Source of the DNA: Dysgonomonas sp. BGC7
GTDB taxonomy: Bacteria; Bacteroidota; Bacteroidia; Bacteroidales; Dysgonomonadaceae
Direction: 5' to 3'
Assembly (NCBI RefSeq): GCF_001261735.1
Contig: NZ_CVRP01000006.1
Span: forward strand, 186,001 to 250,000
Length of the DNA: 64,000 nucleotides
The notes under the pieces were generated by a model. The model was given only the letters and a program-made list of their open reading frames with translations, was not told the origin of the DNA and did not search any database. Below, piece by piece: positions 8,025 through 17,632 of this stretch. The first letter of the stretch is position 1. Every line of letters begins with the position of its first letter. The position numbers were made by a program, and so were the translations under genes.

Positions 8025-8975
8025 ATGAAAAAGATATTAATGGGACACAACTTTGTTCGTGAAGGATTCCGAAGCCTCGAAGGAAAGTTTGACATAATCT
8101 ATCCTCAAAACGATTTGTTTAAGAAAGAAGAAGTTCTTGAACTGATAAAAGATGTGGATGTTTTGGTTCCTAATTTTTCGTTTCAGACGAATGCAGAAAT
8201 TATAGATGCGGGTGCAAATCTTAAACTCATTGCTAATTTTGGAGTTGGATATAACAACATAGATGTGGCTTATGCCTCCTCGAAAGGTATAACAGTAACC
8301 AACACCCCTCAGTCGGTACTGGAACCTACTGCCGAACTTTGTTTTGCTCTTATTATGGCTACTTCACGAAAAGTTGCTTATTACAATCATAAACTGCATA
8401 ATGGTGTTCGTCTCGATTGGAGCCTCTTTGGCGATCTAGGCATGTCTCTCTATGGGCAAACTTTGGGTATATATGGTATGGGGCGAATCGGACAGGCTGT
8501 TGCTCGCAGGGCTGTTGCCTCGGGTATGAATATTATCTATTATAATCGGCATGCTCTGCCAAAAGAGATAGAGGATAAATATGGTGCAGTCTATGTCGAT
8601 TTTGAAACACTATTGAAGAAGTCAGATGTGATTTCACTCAATGCTCCTGCTACAGCCGAAACTTATCATTTGATCGGAGAAAAAGAACTTCGAGAAATGA
8701 AACCGACAGCTATTCTAGTTAATACAGCCAGAGGGCAATTAGTAGATGCATCTGCATTGGCTAAGGCCTTGAAAGAGGGAACTATTTATGCAGCCGGATT
8801 GGATGTGTATGAAAATGAGCCAAAGATCCCTGAAGAATTGGTCGGGCTTGATAATGTAGTACTATGTCCTCATGCCGGAACTAAAACATATGCCGGACGG
8901 ATAGCAATGGAAGAGGAGGTTGCTAAAAATATAACAAACTTCTTTGAAGGAAGGCAGATAGATAAAGTGAATTAA
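8025..8975 (+). CDS. D-2-hydroxyacid dehydrogenase
   Basis: The 316-residue NAD(P)-dependent oxidoreductase belongs to the D-isomer-specific 2-hydroxyacid dehydrogenase family. The nucleotide-binding loop is GIYGMGRIGQAVARRA (about 148-163). The catalytic arginine is in NTARGQLVDA (about 232-241), the glutamate in GLDVYENEP (about 260), and the histidine in LCPHAGT (about 284). Family members reduce glyoxylate, hydroxypyruvate or other 2-oxoacids; the substrate here is not resolvable. The gene ends just before a convergent palindromic terminator. Confidence 0.88.
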   Translation: MKKILMGHNFVREGFRSLEGKFDIIYPQNDLFKKEEVLELIKDVDVLVPNFSFQTNAEIIDAGANLKLIANFGVGYNNIDVAYASSKGITVTNTPQSVLEPTAELCFALIMATSRKVAYYNHKLHNGVRLDWSLFGDLGMSLYGQTLGIYGMGRIGQAVARRAVASGMNIIYYNRHALPKEIEDKYGAVYVDFETLLKKSDVISLNAPATAETYHLIGEKELREMKPTAILVNTARGQLVDASALAKALKEGTIYAAGLDVYENEPKIPEELVGLDNVVLCPHAGTKTYAGRIAMEEEVAKNITNFFEGRQIDKVN

Positions 8976-8990
8976 CCGACAAACAAATAT

Positions 8991-9020
8991 AAATATAGAT
9001 CAGATATCTGATCTATATTT
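8991..9020. terminator. 30-bp perfect palindrome between convergent genes
   Basis: A perfect inverted repeat centred on AGATATCT has two 15-base arms. It lies between the dehydrogenase stop and the phosphatase gene and overlaps the last codons of the latter. T-rich sequence follows on the plus strand and A-rich sequence on the other side, so it can act as a bidirectional terminator. Confidence 0.75.
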
Positions 9021-9498
9021 GTTCTTTTATCTTTTTTAGTAGTCCTTCACAGGCATCTTCAAGTAAGTCGAGAACCTGTTCGAATCCGTCAGACCCTGAA
9101 TAATAAGGATCGGGAATATGATCATGTCCATATTTTTCCGAGAATTCTACCATACGATGGACTTTACCTTTAGACTCTAAATCGAGAGCCAGACGTACTA
9201 TATTTCTGTAATTGTTGTCGTCCATCGCAAGAATGAGGTCGAAATTGTCGAAGTCCCGACTTGTAAATTTACGAGATAGGCTATCGAACTGATATCCCCT
9301 GTGAGTTCCGTGCTGGCGCATACGAGGATCGGGTAATTCTCCATCATGGTAGCCCGATGTTCCTGCCGAATCTACTGATATTTTGTTCTCTAGCCCCTGC
9401 TCTTGTATCATCTTTTTGAGGATGCCTTCGGCAGCAGGAGAACGGCATATATTTCCCAGGCAGACAAAGAGAACCTTATATTTCTTGTTTTCAGCCAT
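9013..9498 (-). CDS. Low-molecular-weight protein-tyrosine phosphatase
   Basis: The N-terminal P-loop CLGNICRS gives the C-X5-R signature with Cys13 and Arg19, counted from the ATG at 9498. The general-acid aspartate is in the DPYYSG segment near residue 130. At 161 residues the length is normal. A TTG six bases further up is also in frame, but the ATG starting MAENKKYKVLFV is preferred. The gene follows uvrA by 16 bases. Members act on tyrosine kinases of exopolysaccharide systems or on arginine phosphate; which applies here is unknown. Confidence 0.9.
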   Translation of the reverse strand: MAENKKYKVLFVCLGNICRSPAAEGILKKMIQEQGLENKISVDSAGTSGYHDGELPDPRMRQHGTHRGYQFDSLSRKFTSRDFDNFDLILAMDDNNYRNIVRLALDLESKGKVHRMVEFSEKYGHDHIPDPYYSGSDGFEQVLDLLEDACEGLLKKIKEQI

Positions 9499-9514
9499 AT
9501 TCAATTACTTTAAT

Positions 9515-12301
9515 TTATAGTTTTTCTTTCAAAAACTTTCCTGTATACGATTGTTTGCATTTGACGATAGTCTCGGGAGTACCTTCACATACTATATTGC
9601 CTCCCTCTTTACCTCCTTCAGGACCTATATCGATAATATGATCGGCACATTTTATCACGTCCATATTATGTTCTATTATTATGATGGTATGACCTCTCTT
9701 AATCAGTGAATCGAAGGCTTTCAACAGTGTTTTTATATCGTGGAAGTGAAGTCCTGTAGTTGGTTCGTCGAATATAAACAGTGTTGGTTCGGGTTTTTCA
9801 TCTACCAAGTGGAAGGCTAGTTTTACCCTTTGATTTTCTCCTCCCGACAGAGATGAAGAAGATTGTCCAAGCTTGACATAACCTAAACCCACATCTTGCA
9901 AAGGTTTCAAACGTTTTACTATTTTCTTTTCTGTGTTTCCTTTTCCTTCCTCGAAAAACTCTATCGCCTGATCGATGGTCATTTCCAACACATCGTGTAT
10001 GCTGGCTCCCCGATACTGTACATCCAATACATCTTGTTTGAATCGTTTACCTTTACAGACTTCGCATTCTAATAGCACGTCTGCCATAAACTGCATCTCT
10101 ACGAGAATCTTTCCTTCTCCGGCGCACTCCTCACATCGTCCGCCTTCTACGTTGAACGAAAAATAGGCAGGCGTAAAGTGCATTTGTTTAGCTAAAGGCT
10201 GATCTGCAAAAAGTTTGCGGATTTCATCGTAGGCTTTGATATAAGTTACAGGGTTAGACCGTGACGAACGTCCTATAGGATTCTGGTCTACCATTTCGAT
10301 GTCTTTTATCAGCTTGAGATCGCCTACCAGACTGTTGTATTGCACTATCTGGTCGCCCTTGCCTTTATAGTGTCGCTCAAGAGCCGTATATAGTACATCG
10401 CATACGAGAGAGGATTTTCCCGATCCGCTTACACCCGTTACTACGGTCATTACATTCAACGGAAACTTGACGTCTATATTCTTAAGGTTGTTCTGGCGTG
10501 CTCCTTTTATTTCTATAAAATTGTTCCACTTGCGTCGTGTCTTGGGAACTTCGATTTTTTCTTCTCCGTTGAGGTAGCGCACAGTGTAGCTGTCCGTTTG
10601 TTTTCTCAGTCCGGCAACATCACCCTGATAAACGACCTCTCCTCCGAGCCGTCCCGCTTTAGGCCCCATATCTATGATGTAATCCGCAGCACGGATTATT
10701 TCTTCATCGTGTTCTACTACCACAACTGTATTGCCTATTGCTTTCAGTTCTTGCAAAACTTTTATGAGCAGATCGGTATCGCGCGAGTGAAGCCCTATAC
10801 TTGGTTCGTCCAATATATAAAGAGATCCGACAAGGCTGCTGCCTAGCGATGTTGCCAGATTGATACGCTGGCTTTCTCCCCCCGACAACGAGTTGGACAA
10901 ACGGTTAAGGGTGAGATACCCCAGCCCAACATTCACAAGATATTGTATGCGGATATTTATATCTGTCAAAAGTCGTTTGGCTATGGCGGCGTCAGTCTCG
11001 TTAAGGTCGAGATTGTCAAAGAAATCCTTTAACTCTGTTATTGGTATTAATACGAGGTCTGCTATATTCTTTCCTCCTACTTTTACATAGAGTGCCTGAG
11101 GTTTCAGTCTTGCGCCTTTACAGGCAGGACAAGTGGTTTTTCCTCTGTATCGGGCTAGCATAACACGGTATTGTATTTTGTATTGATTTTCTTCTACCAT
11201 CTTAAAGAAGTCGTCAATACCATGCAAGCCCTTGGCGCCGTGCCAAAGCAAAGTCCTTTCTTTGTCGGAAAGTTCGTAGTAAGGACGATGAATAGGGAAA
11301 TCGTATTTGCTTGCCGAACGGATAAACTCATTTTTCCATTCGCTCATTTTCTCCCCTTTCCAGCACACTACAGCGTCTTCATATACCGACAGGCTTTTGT
11401 CAGGGACTACAAGATCTTCGTCTATGCCCATCACACGTCCAAAGCCTTCGCAAATAGGGCAGGCTCCTACAGGACTATTGAAACTGAACATCATGTCGGT
11501 AGGCTCTTCGAACTGCATGCCATCGGCCTCGAAATGACGAGAAAAATCGAATGATTCTATTTTATCTCCTACATAGAAGCGGATAACACAATCGCCTTCT
11601 CCTTCGAAGAAAGCTGTTTCTATCGATTCCGAAAAACGGCTGATATTCGCTGCATCATTATCACATGTCAATCGGTCTATCAGTAAAAGCAGTTCATCCG
11701 GCTTATATTTATCCTTTTGTTTTAAGATATCTTCTATCCGTTCAAATTTACCTTTTAGCTCTACCCGCGAAAAACCTTCTTTGAGTAAAATTTCCAATTG
11801 CTCATTCAATGAACGGTTATCACGTAATATAATCTTTGTGAGTATTGCCAGACGTGTATCTTCGGGATATGTCTGCATTTTGGAAACGATATCGCTCACC
11901 TGATGTTTCTTTACTTCCTGCCCCGATATAGGAGAAATTGTTTTTCCTATGCGGGCAAACAATAACCTGAGATACTCGTATATTTCGGTGGAAGTTCCGA
12001 CAGTAGATCGTGGATTGCGGGCACTTACCCGCTGCTCTATTGCTATTGCGGGCGGAATCCCTTTTATATAATCGCTTTCGGGCTTATTCATACGCCCAAG
12101 AAATTGGCGTGCATATGAAGAAAGGCTTTCTACATAGCGGCGCTGACCTTCTGCATAGAGCGTATCGAATGCCAGAGAAGACTTCCCTGAACCAGATAAT
12201 CCTGTAATAACTACAAATTTATTGCGGGGTATTTCCACATCTATGTTTTTCAGATTGTTAACCCTCGCTCCCTTTATGAATATATTTTTTTCTTCCGACA
12301 T
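9515..12301 (-). CDS. uvrA: Excinuclease ABC subunit A
   Basis: This is the DNA-damage recognition ATPase of nucleotide excision repair. There are two ABC ATPase halves, each with a Walker A ([19 protein letters not shown] near 35, [16 protein letters not shown] near 620) and an ABC signature ([24 protein letters not shown]). Zinc-finger cysteine pairs are visible as [22 protein letters not shown] and CEVCKG. The ATG at 12301 (MSEEKNIF) is preferred over a TTG four codons earlier, because a -7 element at 12324-12331 would place the transcript start very near that TTG. At about 929 residues this is full length. uvrB is at 39621-41639. Confidence 0.97.
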   Translation of the reverse strand: MSEEKNIFIKGARVNNLKNIDVEIPRNKFVVITGLSGSGKSSLAFDTLYAEGQRRYVESLSSYARQFLGRMNKPESDYIKGIPPAIAIEQRVSARNPRSTVGTSTEIYEYLRLLFARIGKTISPISGQEVKKHQVSDIVSKMQTYPEDTRLAILTKIILRDNRSLNEQLEILLKEGFSRVELKGKFERIEDILKQKDKYKPDELLLLIDRLTCDNDAANISRFSESIETAFFEGEGDCVIRFYVGDKIESFDFSRHFEADGMQFEEPTDMMFSFNSPVGACPICEGFGRVMGIDEDLVVPDKSLSVYEDAVVCWKGEKMSEWKNEFIRSASKYDFPIHRPYYELSDKERTLLWHGAKGLHGIDDFFKMVEENQYKIQYRVMLARYRGKTTCPACKGARLKPQALYVKVGGKNIADLVLIPITELKDFFDNLDLNETDAAIAKRLLTDINIRIQYLVNVGLGYLTLNRLSNSLSGGESQRINLATSLGSSLVGSLYILDEPSIGLHSRDTDLLIKVLQELKAIGNTVVVVEHDEEIIRAADYIIDMGPKAGRLGGEVVYQGDVAGLRKQTDSYTVRYLNGEEKIEVPKTRRKWNNFIEIKGARQNNLKNIDVKFPLNVMTVVTGVSGSGKSSLVCDVLYTALERHYKGKGDQIVQYNSLVGDLKLIKDIEMVDQNPIGRSSRSNPVTYIKAYDEIRKLFADQPLAKQMHFTPAYFSFNVEGGRCEECAGEGKILVEMQFMADVLLECEVCKGKRFKQDVLDVQYRGASIHDVLEMTIDQAIEFFEEGKGNTEKKIVKRLKPLQDVGLGYVKLGQSSSSLSGGENQRVKLAFHLVDEKPEPTLFIFDEPTTGLHFHDIKTLLKAFDSLIKRGHTIIIIEHNMDVIKCADHIIDIGPEGGKEGGNIVCEGTPETIVKCKQSYTGKFLKEKL

Positions 12302-12323
12302 ACCTTTGTTCAAAAAATGGATA

Positions 12324-12331
12324 CAAAATTA
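12324..12331 (-). promoter_or_regulatory. -7 element upstream of uvrA
   Basis: On the minus strand this reads TAATTTTG, an exact TAnnTTTG match. It places transcription initiation about 10-20 bases before the ATG at 12301, and so favours that start over the upstream TTG at 12313. No clear -33 motif is seen. Confidence 0.45.
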
Positions 12332-12386
12332 CGAAAAAAAGACCACATTTTGTATTTAATAATTATTGCTAAACTCTAAAAATAGA

Positions 12387-12419
12387 AATAGGGTATTACC
12401 AAACTGGCAATACCCTATT
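12387..12419 (-). terminator. Terminator after the CoA-disulfide reductase fusion gene
   Basis: A 14-bp stem with one mismatch (AATAGGGTATTACC with GGCAATACCCTATT) has a 5-base loop. On the minus strand it is followed by CTATTTTTAG, giving a U run. It sits between the gene ending at 12457 and uvrA. Confidence 0.8.
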
Positions 12420-12456
12420 CTGAACGACTTTTTTATTATCTAGCAGTCTTACAATA

Positions 12457-14889
12457 TCAGATGAATAGGTTGACGTTTGCATTTTCTGCTCTGTCGAGGT
12501 AAGCAGCTACTCCGCCTATAGTGATACCGTTCATTAATTCTTCTTTCTTGATGCCCATCACATCCATAGACATAGAGCAGGCTATAAACTCTACTCCATT
12601 CTCTTTGGCTTGTTGCATCAGGTTTTCCAGACTGTCTATATTTTTACTTTTCATTATATAGCGCATCATTTTGCTACCCATCCCTCCCATATTCATTTTA
12701 GATAGACTGAGCTTTTTACTGCTTGAAGGAAGCATAAACCCAAACATTTTAGCTATGAAATCTTTTTTTACCGAAGGTTTTCTCTCTTTCTTTATCACAT
12801 TCAACCCCCAGAAAGTAAAGAATATGCTTACCTTTTTGCCCGATGCCGCTGCACCATTTGCGATAACAAATGAGGCTAATGCCCTGTCCAGATCGTCAGA
12901 AAAAACAATTAATGTTTTGTTGTCTCTTTTCTGTGCTTCTTTGGGCATAGCTGGTTGTTTTTCTATAGTGGCAGAAATAGTCCCGCCGATATTGTTTATA
13001 TCGAGTAATTTTGCGCCTACCATATTGCACCATCCTGATAAGTCTTCGCCGAAGGCCTGATCCGTAACTTTTATTTCCAATCGATCCCCGTTTTCTATCT
13101 GATCATAATTTTTCTTCAGTTGCATTATAGGGCCCGGACACTGTAGGCCGCAAGCATCAATGGTTATTGTTTTCTTTTTTTCTGTTTTAAGCATTTCATT
13201 ATCTATACGAATCTCTTTTGTACAAGTAGGTGCCGGTGCGCTTTCAGTTGCACACAGATATGTCTTGTAGCCTCCCGACAGATTGTATACATTGGTATAT
13301 CCATTTTGAATAAGAATGCGGGATGCAAGATAGCCTCTTAGCCCAATAGCACAATATATGATGATTTTTTTGTCTTTGGGTATTTCTGTTAATCGTGCTC
13401 TCATCTCATCTATAGGAATATTGACCGATCCTTTTATATTGCCAAATAGGTGTTCATCGGCAGTTCGTGAGTCAATCATAAATACCTCAGAATGATCGGA
13501 ACTTGATAATTCGTTCCAATGGATGATGTTTACTTTTCCTTTTAGGATATTGTCGGCTACAAAGCCAGCCATATTTACCGGATCTTTGGCTGAAGAGTAG
13601 GGTGGAGCATAAGCATGCTCTATCTCTTGCAGGTCGTATATTGTACCTCCTTTTCTGATTACTTCGGCAAAGAGATCTATCCGTTTGTCTACTCCATCGA
13701 ATCCAACAACCTGTGCCCCAAATAATTTACCATCGGAAGGAGAAAAATTTATCTTGATGGATAAAGGCAGAGCATCAGGATAATAACCTGCGTGGGAACT
13801 GCTATGCGTATATGATTCTATGTGTTCTATTCCTTCTCTTTTTAGCAATTTTGTTGATGCTCCTGTGGCTGCAACAGTGAGGTCGAATACCTTGGCTATG
13901 GATGTACCTATCGTTCCATTATATTTGTATTTGTTGCCCTCTGCAATGTTGTCTGCGACTATGCGTCCTTGTTTGTTTGCCGGACCTGCAAGAGGTATAA
14001 GTGCGTGTTTTTTTATTACGGGGTTGAATACTTCAACAGTATCTCCCAAAGCATATATGTCTTTATCGGAAGTTTGCATATATTCATTTACTTTTATGCC
14101 GCTAAGGCTTCCTATATCTAATCCGGCCTCTTTTGCTAGTTTAGCTTCCGGACGGACTCCGATACTGAGTATGACCATATCCGTACTTAGAGGTTGTCCT
14201 TTCTCCAGAAAGACCTTTATGTTATTTTCATTAGATTCAAATCCTGTTACCCCTTCTTCTAAGTAGAGCTTTATTCCTTTTTGAATGAGTTGTTGGTGTA
14301 CAATTCCAGCCATGGCATAGTCTATTGGAGTCATTACCTGATTGGCTTTTTCCACAACAGATACTTGTAGACCTGCGTCATGTAAGTTTTCGACCATCTC
14401 CAGTCCTATAAAACCACCTCCTACGACGACTGCCGATTTAGGTTTATATTGGTTTATATAAGCTTTTATATTATCCATATCGGGAACGTTGCGCAAAGAA
14501 AATATTCTTGGATTGTCAATACCCGTGATCGGAGGTTTAATGGCTTCTGCTCCTGTAGATATTACAAGTTTATCATAACGTTCCTCATAGATATTACCGG
14601 AAGATAGATTCTGAACAGTTACGGTTTTCTCTCCGGTATTGATTTTTGTTACTTCAGATTCTACTCTGATATCTATGTTAAAACGGCTGACAAAGCCCTC
14701 CTTTGTTTGGACGAAAAGCCTGTCTCGTTCGCTTATAGCTCCTCCTATATGATAGGGTAATCCACAATTGGCATACGATACATACTTTCCTCTTTCGAAG
14801 AGTATAATTTCTGCATTTTCGTTCATGCGCCTTAGTCTGGCTGCGGTGGTAGCTCCTCCGGCAACGCCTCCTATTATTAATATTTTCAT
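12457..14889 (-). CDS. CoA-disulfide reductase fused to rhodanese, TusA and DsrE modules
   Basis: The 810-residue protein has four modules. Residues 1-445 are an FAD/NAD(P) pyridine-nucleotide-disulfide oxidoreductase with a dinucleotide-binding loop GGVAGGATTAARLRR (7-21) and the single redox cysteine C42 in NCGLPYHIGG, typical of CoA-disulfide reductases and Npsr. About 455-545 is a rhodanese domain with active cysteine in IIYCAIGLRGYLA. About 575-645 is a TusA/SirA domain with CGLQCPGPIMQLKK. About 655-810 is a DsrE/peroxiredoxin-like domain, in which CSMSMDVMGI carries a conserved cysteine. Together these suggest persulfide or polysulfide reduction with sulfur relay within one chain. A MarR-type regulator 48 bases upstream reads the same way. 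Confidence 0.9.
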   Translation of the reverse strand: MKILIIGGVAGGATTAARLRRMNENAEIILFERGKYVSYANCGLPYHIGGAISERDRLFVQTKEGFVSRFNIDIRVESEVTKINTGEKTVTVQNLSSGNIYEERYDKLVISTGAEAIKPPITGIDNPRIFSLRNVPDMDNIKAYINQYKPKSAVVVGGGFIGLEMVENLHDAGLQVSVVEKANQVMTPIDYAMAGIVHQQLIQKGIKLYLEEGVTGFESNENNIKVFLEKGQPLSTDMVILSIGVRPEAKLAKEAGLDIGSLSGIKVNEYMQTSDKDIYALGDTVEVFNPVIKKHALIPLAGPANKQGRIVADNIAEGNKYKYNGTIGTSIAKVFDLTVAATGASTKLLKREGIEHIESYTHSSSHAGYYPDALPLSIKINFSPSDGKLFGAQVVGFDGVDKRIDLFAEVIRKGGTIYDLQEIEHAYAPPYSSAKDPVNMAGFVADNILKGKVNIIHWNELSSSDHSEVFMIDSRTADEHLFGNIKGSVNIPIDEMRARLTEIPKDKKIIIYCAIGLRGYLASRILIQNGYTNVYNLSGGYKTYLCATESAPAPTCTKEIRIDNEMLKTEKKKTITIDACGLQCPGPIMQLKKNYDQIENGDRLEIKVTDQAFGEDLSGWCNMVGAKLLDINNIGGTISATIEKQPAMPKEAQKRDNKTLIVFSDDLDRALASFVIANGAAASGKKVSIFFTFWGLNVIKKERKPSVKKDFIAKMFGFMLPSSSKKLSLSKMNMGGMGSKMMRYIMKSKNIDSLENLMQQAKENGVEFIACSMSMDVMGIKKEELMNGITIGGVAAYLDRAENANVNLFI

Positions 14890-14937
14890 TGTTTTGTATT
14901 ATAAATATTTGTTATTAGCAATTAAGTGTGTAAAATT

Positions 14938-15297
14938 TTATTCAACCAGAGTAGAGATAAGAGCCGAAAGTTTAGAAAAATCCATTTTTTGCGACTGCAT
15001 TTCTTTTGTTTTCTCCTTCCCTTGATCTGTGAGGGTGAATATCATTTGTCTTTTGTCTGTAGTGCCCATCTTGCGCACAATGAATCCTTTTTCTTCTACT
15101 GTGGTGATAATACGTGATACTCGAGAGTTGGACAATCCTACAAAATCGCACAGGTCGTTTGCCGACTTCGGCTTACCGTCCTTCAGGCAACACAACAGCA
15201 TCCCCTCGTTTATTGTTATACCGTTATTTTCCGCAAAGTCTTTTTCGAAGCTGTACAGTGCCTTATATATATCTTTTAGTTTACAGATTGGTTCCAT
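14938..15297 (-). CDS. MarR-family transcriptional regulator
   Basis: The 119-residue winged-helix protein has a recognition helix in SANDLCDFVGLSNSRVSRIITT (split by the wing KGFIVRKMGTTDKRQM) and the family's RQMIFTLTDQG segment near 80-90. It starts 408 bases above the stop-proximal end of an operon-like pair with the CoA-disulfide reductase fusion gene downstream, so it probably controls that gene in response to sulfane sulfur, electrophiles or another oxidant (inference). No separate ligand site is evident. Confidence 0.88.
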   Translation of the reverse strand: MEPICKLKDIYKALYSFEKDFAENNGITINEGMLLCCLKDGKPKSANDLCDFVGLSNSRVSRIITTVEEKGFIVRKMGTTDKRQMIFTLTDQGKEKTKEMQSQKMDFSKLSALISTLVE

Positions 15298-15369
15298 GTA
15301 AAATATTTGCTAATATAAAATATTTTCAAAGTAAAATATATTTATTCGTTATAGCAAATATTGAACAGT

Positions 15370-15413
15370 AAAAAATAAAGAGACTGAGAAGTATCCTCCT
15401 TAGCCTCTTTATT
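15370..15413 (-). terminator. Terminator after the small lipoprotein gene
   Basis: A 9-bp outer stem, AATAAAGAG with CTCTTTATT, encloses a further partially paired CTGAG/CTTAG part. On the minus strand it is followed by a run of T. Confidence 0.75.
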
Positions 15414-15457
15414 AATAATGCGTTGTCTTCGCTCTATATTAGATATTCTCTAATATT

Positions 15458-15937
15458 TTATTGTTCTTTAAATTCTATATTTCCTGTATAATCATTATTT
15501 ACCACTATTGCCAAAGCCGGACGAATAGTAAATGATTGTTTTTCTCCTTTGCTTACTTGGTAAGAGAATAATATGTTCTCTCCTTGTTTCGAGAGTTCAA
15601 TAGGAGTTATGGTTGTTGAGTTATCGGTTTTAGGCACAATAACTGCAATTACGTATTGTTTCGAGAAATCAATTTCTGTAGGTGTGCCTCCTTGCCCCAT
15701 GACAGGAGCTTTTCCGAAATAGTTGTCAAAATCTTTCTCATTTGTAATTTTTAGAGTATATGTCTGATCGTCGACTGTATTGTTGACAAAATATCTTTCG
15801 GCAACCAAGAAAGGAATACCTGATTGTTGAGATTCTACGCTTTCTGCTTTTGCATTTTCTGTGTTATCTGCTTTTGTATTTGTCTTACATGCAGATACTA
15901 AGCCAAGAATGATGGCAACTAGAATAATTTTTTTCAT
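15458..15937 (-). CDS. Predicted lipoprotein of unknown function
   Basis: The 159-residue protein starts at the ATG at 15937 (MKKIILVAI); an upstream in-frame ATG at 15970 would put 11 non-hydrophobic residues before the signal and is less likely. The signal peptide ends in a lipobox LVSAC, giving a lipidated cysteine near residue 17. The mature part begins with a Thr/Asn/Glu-rich linker and then a beta-rich domain of about 110 residues, including SKQYVIAVIVPK and SFTIRPALAIVV. I do not recognise a family with confidence. It has its own terminator and is not clearly in an operon. Confidence 0.75.
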   Translation of the reverse strand: MKKIILVAIILGLVSACKTNTKADNTENAKAESVESQQSGIPFLVAERYFVNNTVDDQTYTLKITNEKDFDNYFGKAPVMGQGGTPTEIDFSKQYVIAVIVPKTDNSTTITPIELSKQGENILFSYQVSKGEKQSFTIRPALAIVVNNDYTGNIEFKEQ

Positions 15938-16007
15938 TGTGTATATTTTTGTATTTAATAATTTAAACAACTAAAAGTATATAAAGTTTGAAAATAATGC
16001 AATACAA

Positions 16008-16045
16008 AAAAGGTATTAATAATTAAGTGACTATTAATACCTTTT
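16008..16045 (-). terminator. Terminator after the DUF2795-type gene
   Basis: A 14-bp perfect stem, AAAAGGTATTAATA with TATTAATACCTTTT, is followed by TTTTTG on the minus strand. Confidence 0.8.
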
Positions 16046-16079
16046 ATATTCTTTATAGGCTTATTGCGCTTCCAGAGAC

Positions 16080-16301
16080 CTAATATTCGTCCTCGTTAAA
16101 GAAAAAGTCTTCTTTGCTCGGATAATCAGGCCAGATGTCTTCGATTGTATCGAAGATTTCATCTTCATCTTCTATCTCCTGTAAGTTTTCTATAACTTCA
16201 AGTGGAGCTCCTGAACGTTGAGCATAGTCTATTAACTCTTCTTTTGTTGCAGGCCATGGTGCATCCTCCAGTTTTGATGCGAGTTCTAAAGTCCAGTACA
16301 T
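16080..16301 (-). CDS. DUF2795 small acidic protein
   Basis: The 73-residue strongly acidic protein begins with MYWTLELASKLEDAPWPATKEELIDYA, a layout found in the DUF2795 family. That family is common in the Bacteroidetes and has no settled function. The C terminus is an acidic tail rich in Asp, Glu and Phe. It lies 63 bases downstream of the cobalamin adenosyltransferase gene in the same direction and may be the last gene of that operon. Confidence 0.8.
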   Translation of the reverse strand: MYWTLELASKLEDAPWPATKEELIDYAQRSGAPLEVIENLQEIEDEDEIFDTIEDIWPDYPSKEDFFFNEDEY

Positions 16302-16364
16302 AGTATATCAAGTTTAATTGTTTTTATTGTTAAGTTACTTTCCGCAAAAATAGGATATTATTTC

Positions 16365-16925
16365 TTATATCAAACTCTGATTCCAAAATATTTCATTTCC
16401 TTTCTTATTACTCTCTTTTCTGGCTAACAGGAAAAAATAGTCAGATAGCCTGTTTACAAACATCATAATATTGTCATCGACCGGAAATTCGTCTTTCACT
16501 CTGTATATACAACGCTCTGCCCTCCGGCATACAGTGCGACATATATGCGCTCTGGAAGCCGATTCGCTACCTCCCGGCAATACAAATTGGCGTAGAGGTG
16601 GTAGGGATGAATCTATTTTATCCATCTCGTTTTCCAGTAATGCGATATCCTTGTCTGTTATAATACTTGCTGCCTTAGGAGATATTGCTTCTGTTTCCGT
16701 TGCCAGATACGAGCCTACGGTGAATAATTTATGCTGAATGTAAGATAATATCTCTAAATCGTGTGTGTCATCTATTTGTTCTGATAAAAAGCCAACAAAA
16801 GAGTTTAACTCGTCAGTAGTTCCATATGCTTCCAGTCTTATATGAGCCTTCGCTACGCGTTTTCCTCCCACAAGCGAAGTCATACCTTTATCTCCGGTTT
16901 TTGTATACACCAAACTTTTTTTCAT
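16365..16925 (-). CDS. Cob(I)alamin adenosyltransferase, PduO type
   Basis: The 186-residue enzyme attaches the 5'-deoxyadenosyl group of ATP to cob(I)alamin. The ATP-binding N terminus YTKTGDKGMTSLVGGKRV (about 6-23) and the helical signature FVLPGGSESASRAHICRTVCRRAER (split around residue 130) identify the PduO/MMAB family. The ATG at 16925 (MKKSLVYTKTG) is chosen; a longer frame from 16991 would overlap the upstream methyltransferase gene by 53 bases. It reads after the methyltransferase in one operon. No cobalamin riboswitch is visible upstream. Confidence 0.92.
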   Translation of the reverse strand: MKKSLVYTKTGDKGMTSLVGGKRVAKAHIRLEAYGTTDELNSFVGFLSEQIDDTHDLEILSYIQHKLFTVGSYLATETEAISPKAASIITDKDIALLENEMDKIDSSLPPLRQFVLPGGSESASRAHICRTVCRRAERCIYRVKDEFPVDDNIMMFVNRLSDYFFLLARKESNKKGNEIFWNQSLI

Positions 16926-16938
16926 TTGCTCTGTTTTT

Positions 16939-17631
16939 TTAAAAGCTAATCTGATAACTCCATCTATATAGTTTACTATCGAAGAATACAATACCCAAGT
17001 TGAACAGATCTAAGACTGCTGTTCGGGACTCCATATTCATGATACTTCTCCATAACGTTTGACACCTTTTATTTGTTCGGATACCTTTTACAATAATAAA
17101 CGATTTTTCCGTTAAATGGATTGATAGATATTGCGTTATATCTGATCCAAAATCATTAAAATGGTTTAAATCTATATATATACAATCTTGTTTATTATTT
17201 AATATAGGCAATTCTTTTTGTGTATACAAACGAATGTTCCTATCCCATCCTTTATAAATGAGTTTTGCTTTCTCCGATTTTTTTTGTGATTCTTCTACAC
17301 ATATACACTCTATATTGGTAGAAGGAGCTGTCAGACAAAGAGTATTTATGCCATAACCCGAACCTATCTCCAAAATATGGATAGCCTCAAAGTAATTTAT
17401 AAGTCTAAAGCAGAGAAGATTAATTTTATCTAGTTTTGTTTGTTGTTTTCTGTCTGACTCATTGTTTATTATCTGCTTTACATCCTCATAAGCATGATAA
17501 GGAGTTTTTTCTTCTATAACCTTTGTTATCAGATTGAATACGAAGGGGGAGTGTATTCCGTGCCCCCTATGGTGTCGTATCTTGTATAATAACTTAAGGC
17601 CAGTCTTTGAAAGTTTATATATGCGCGGCAT
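16939..17631 (-). CDS. Class I SAM-dependent methyltransferase-like protein
   Basis: The 230-residue protein has an N-terminal basic segment HRGHGIHSPFVFNLI (about 20-34), characteristic of a Bacteroidetes methyltransferase group. The Rossmann-type SAM motif ILEIGSGYGINTLCL lies at about 95-110, and an acidic residue ends the next strand (CICVEES). The substrate is unknown. The gene begins one base after the stop of the beta-barrel gene and ends 13 bases before the cobalamin adenosyltransferase start, so all are one transcription unit. Confidence 0.82.
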   Translation of the reverse strand: MPRIYKLSKTGLKLLYKIRHHRGHGIHSPFVFNLITKVIEEKTPYHAYEDVKQIINNESDRKQQTKLDKINLLCFRLINYFEAIHILEIGSGYGINTLCLTAPSTNIECICVEESQKKSEKAKLIYKGWDRNIRLYTQKELPILNNKQDCIYIDLNHFNDFGSDITQYLSIHLTEKSFIIVKGIRTNKRCQTLWRSIMNMESRTAVLDLFNLGIVFFDSKLYRWSYQISF

Positions 17632-17632
17632 A

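Noticed and set aside
12302-12313. TTG at 12313 as start of uvrA.
   Set aside because: An ATG four codons in begins a typical N terminus and a -7 element would place the transcript start almost on top of the TTG.
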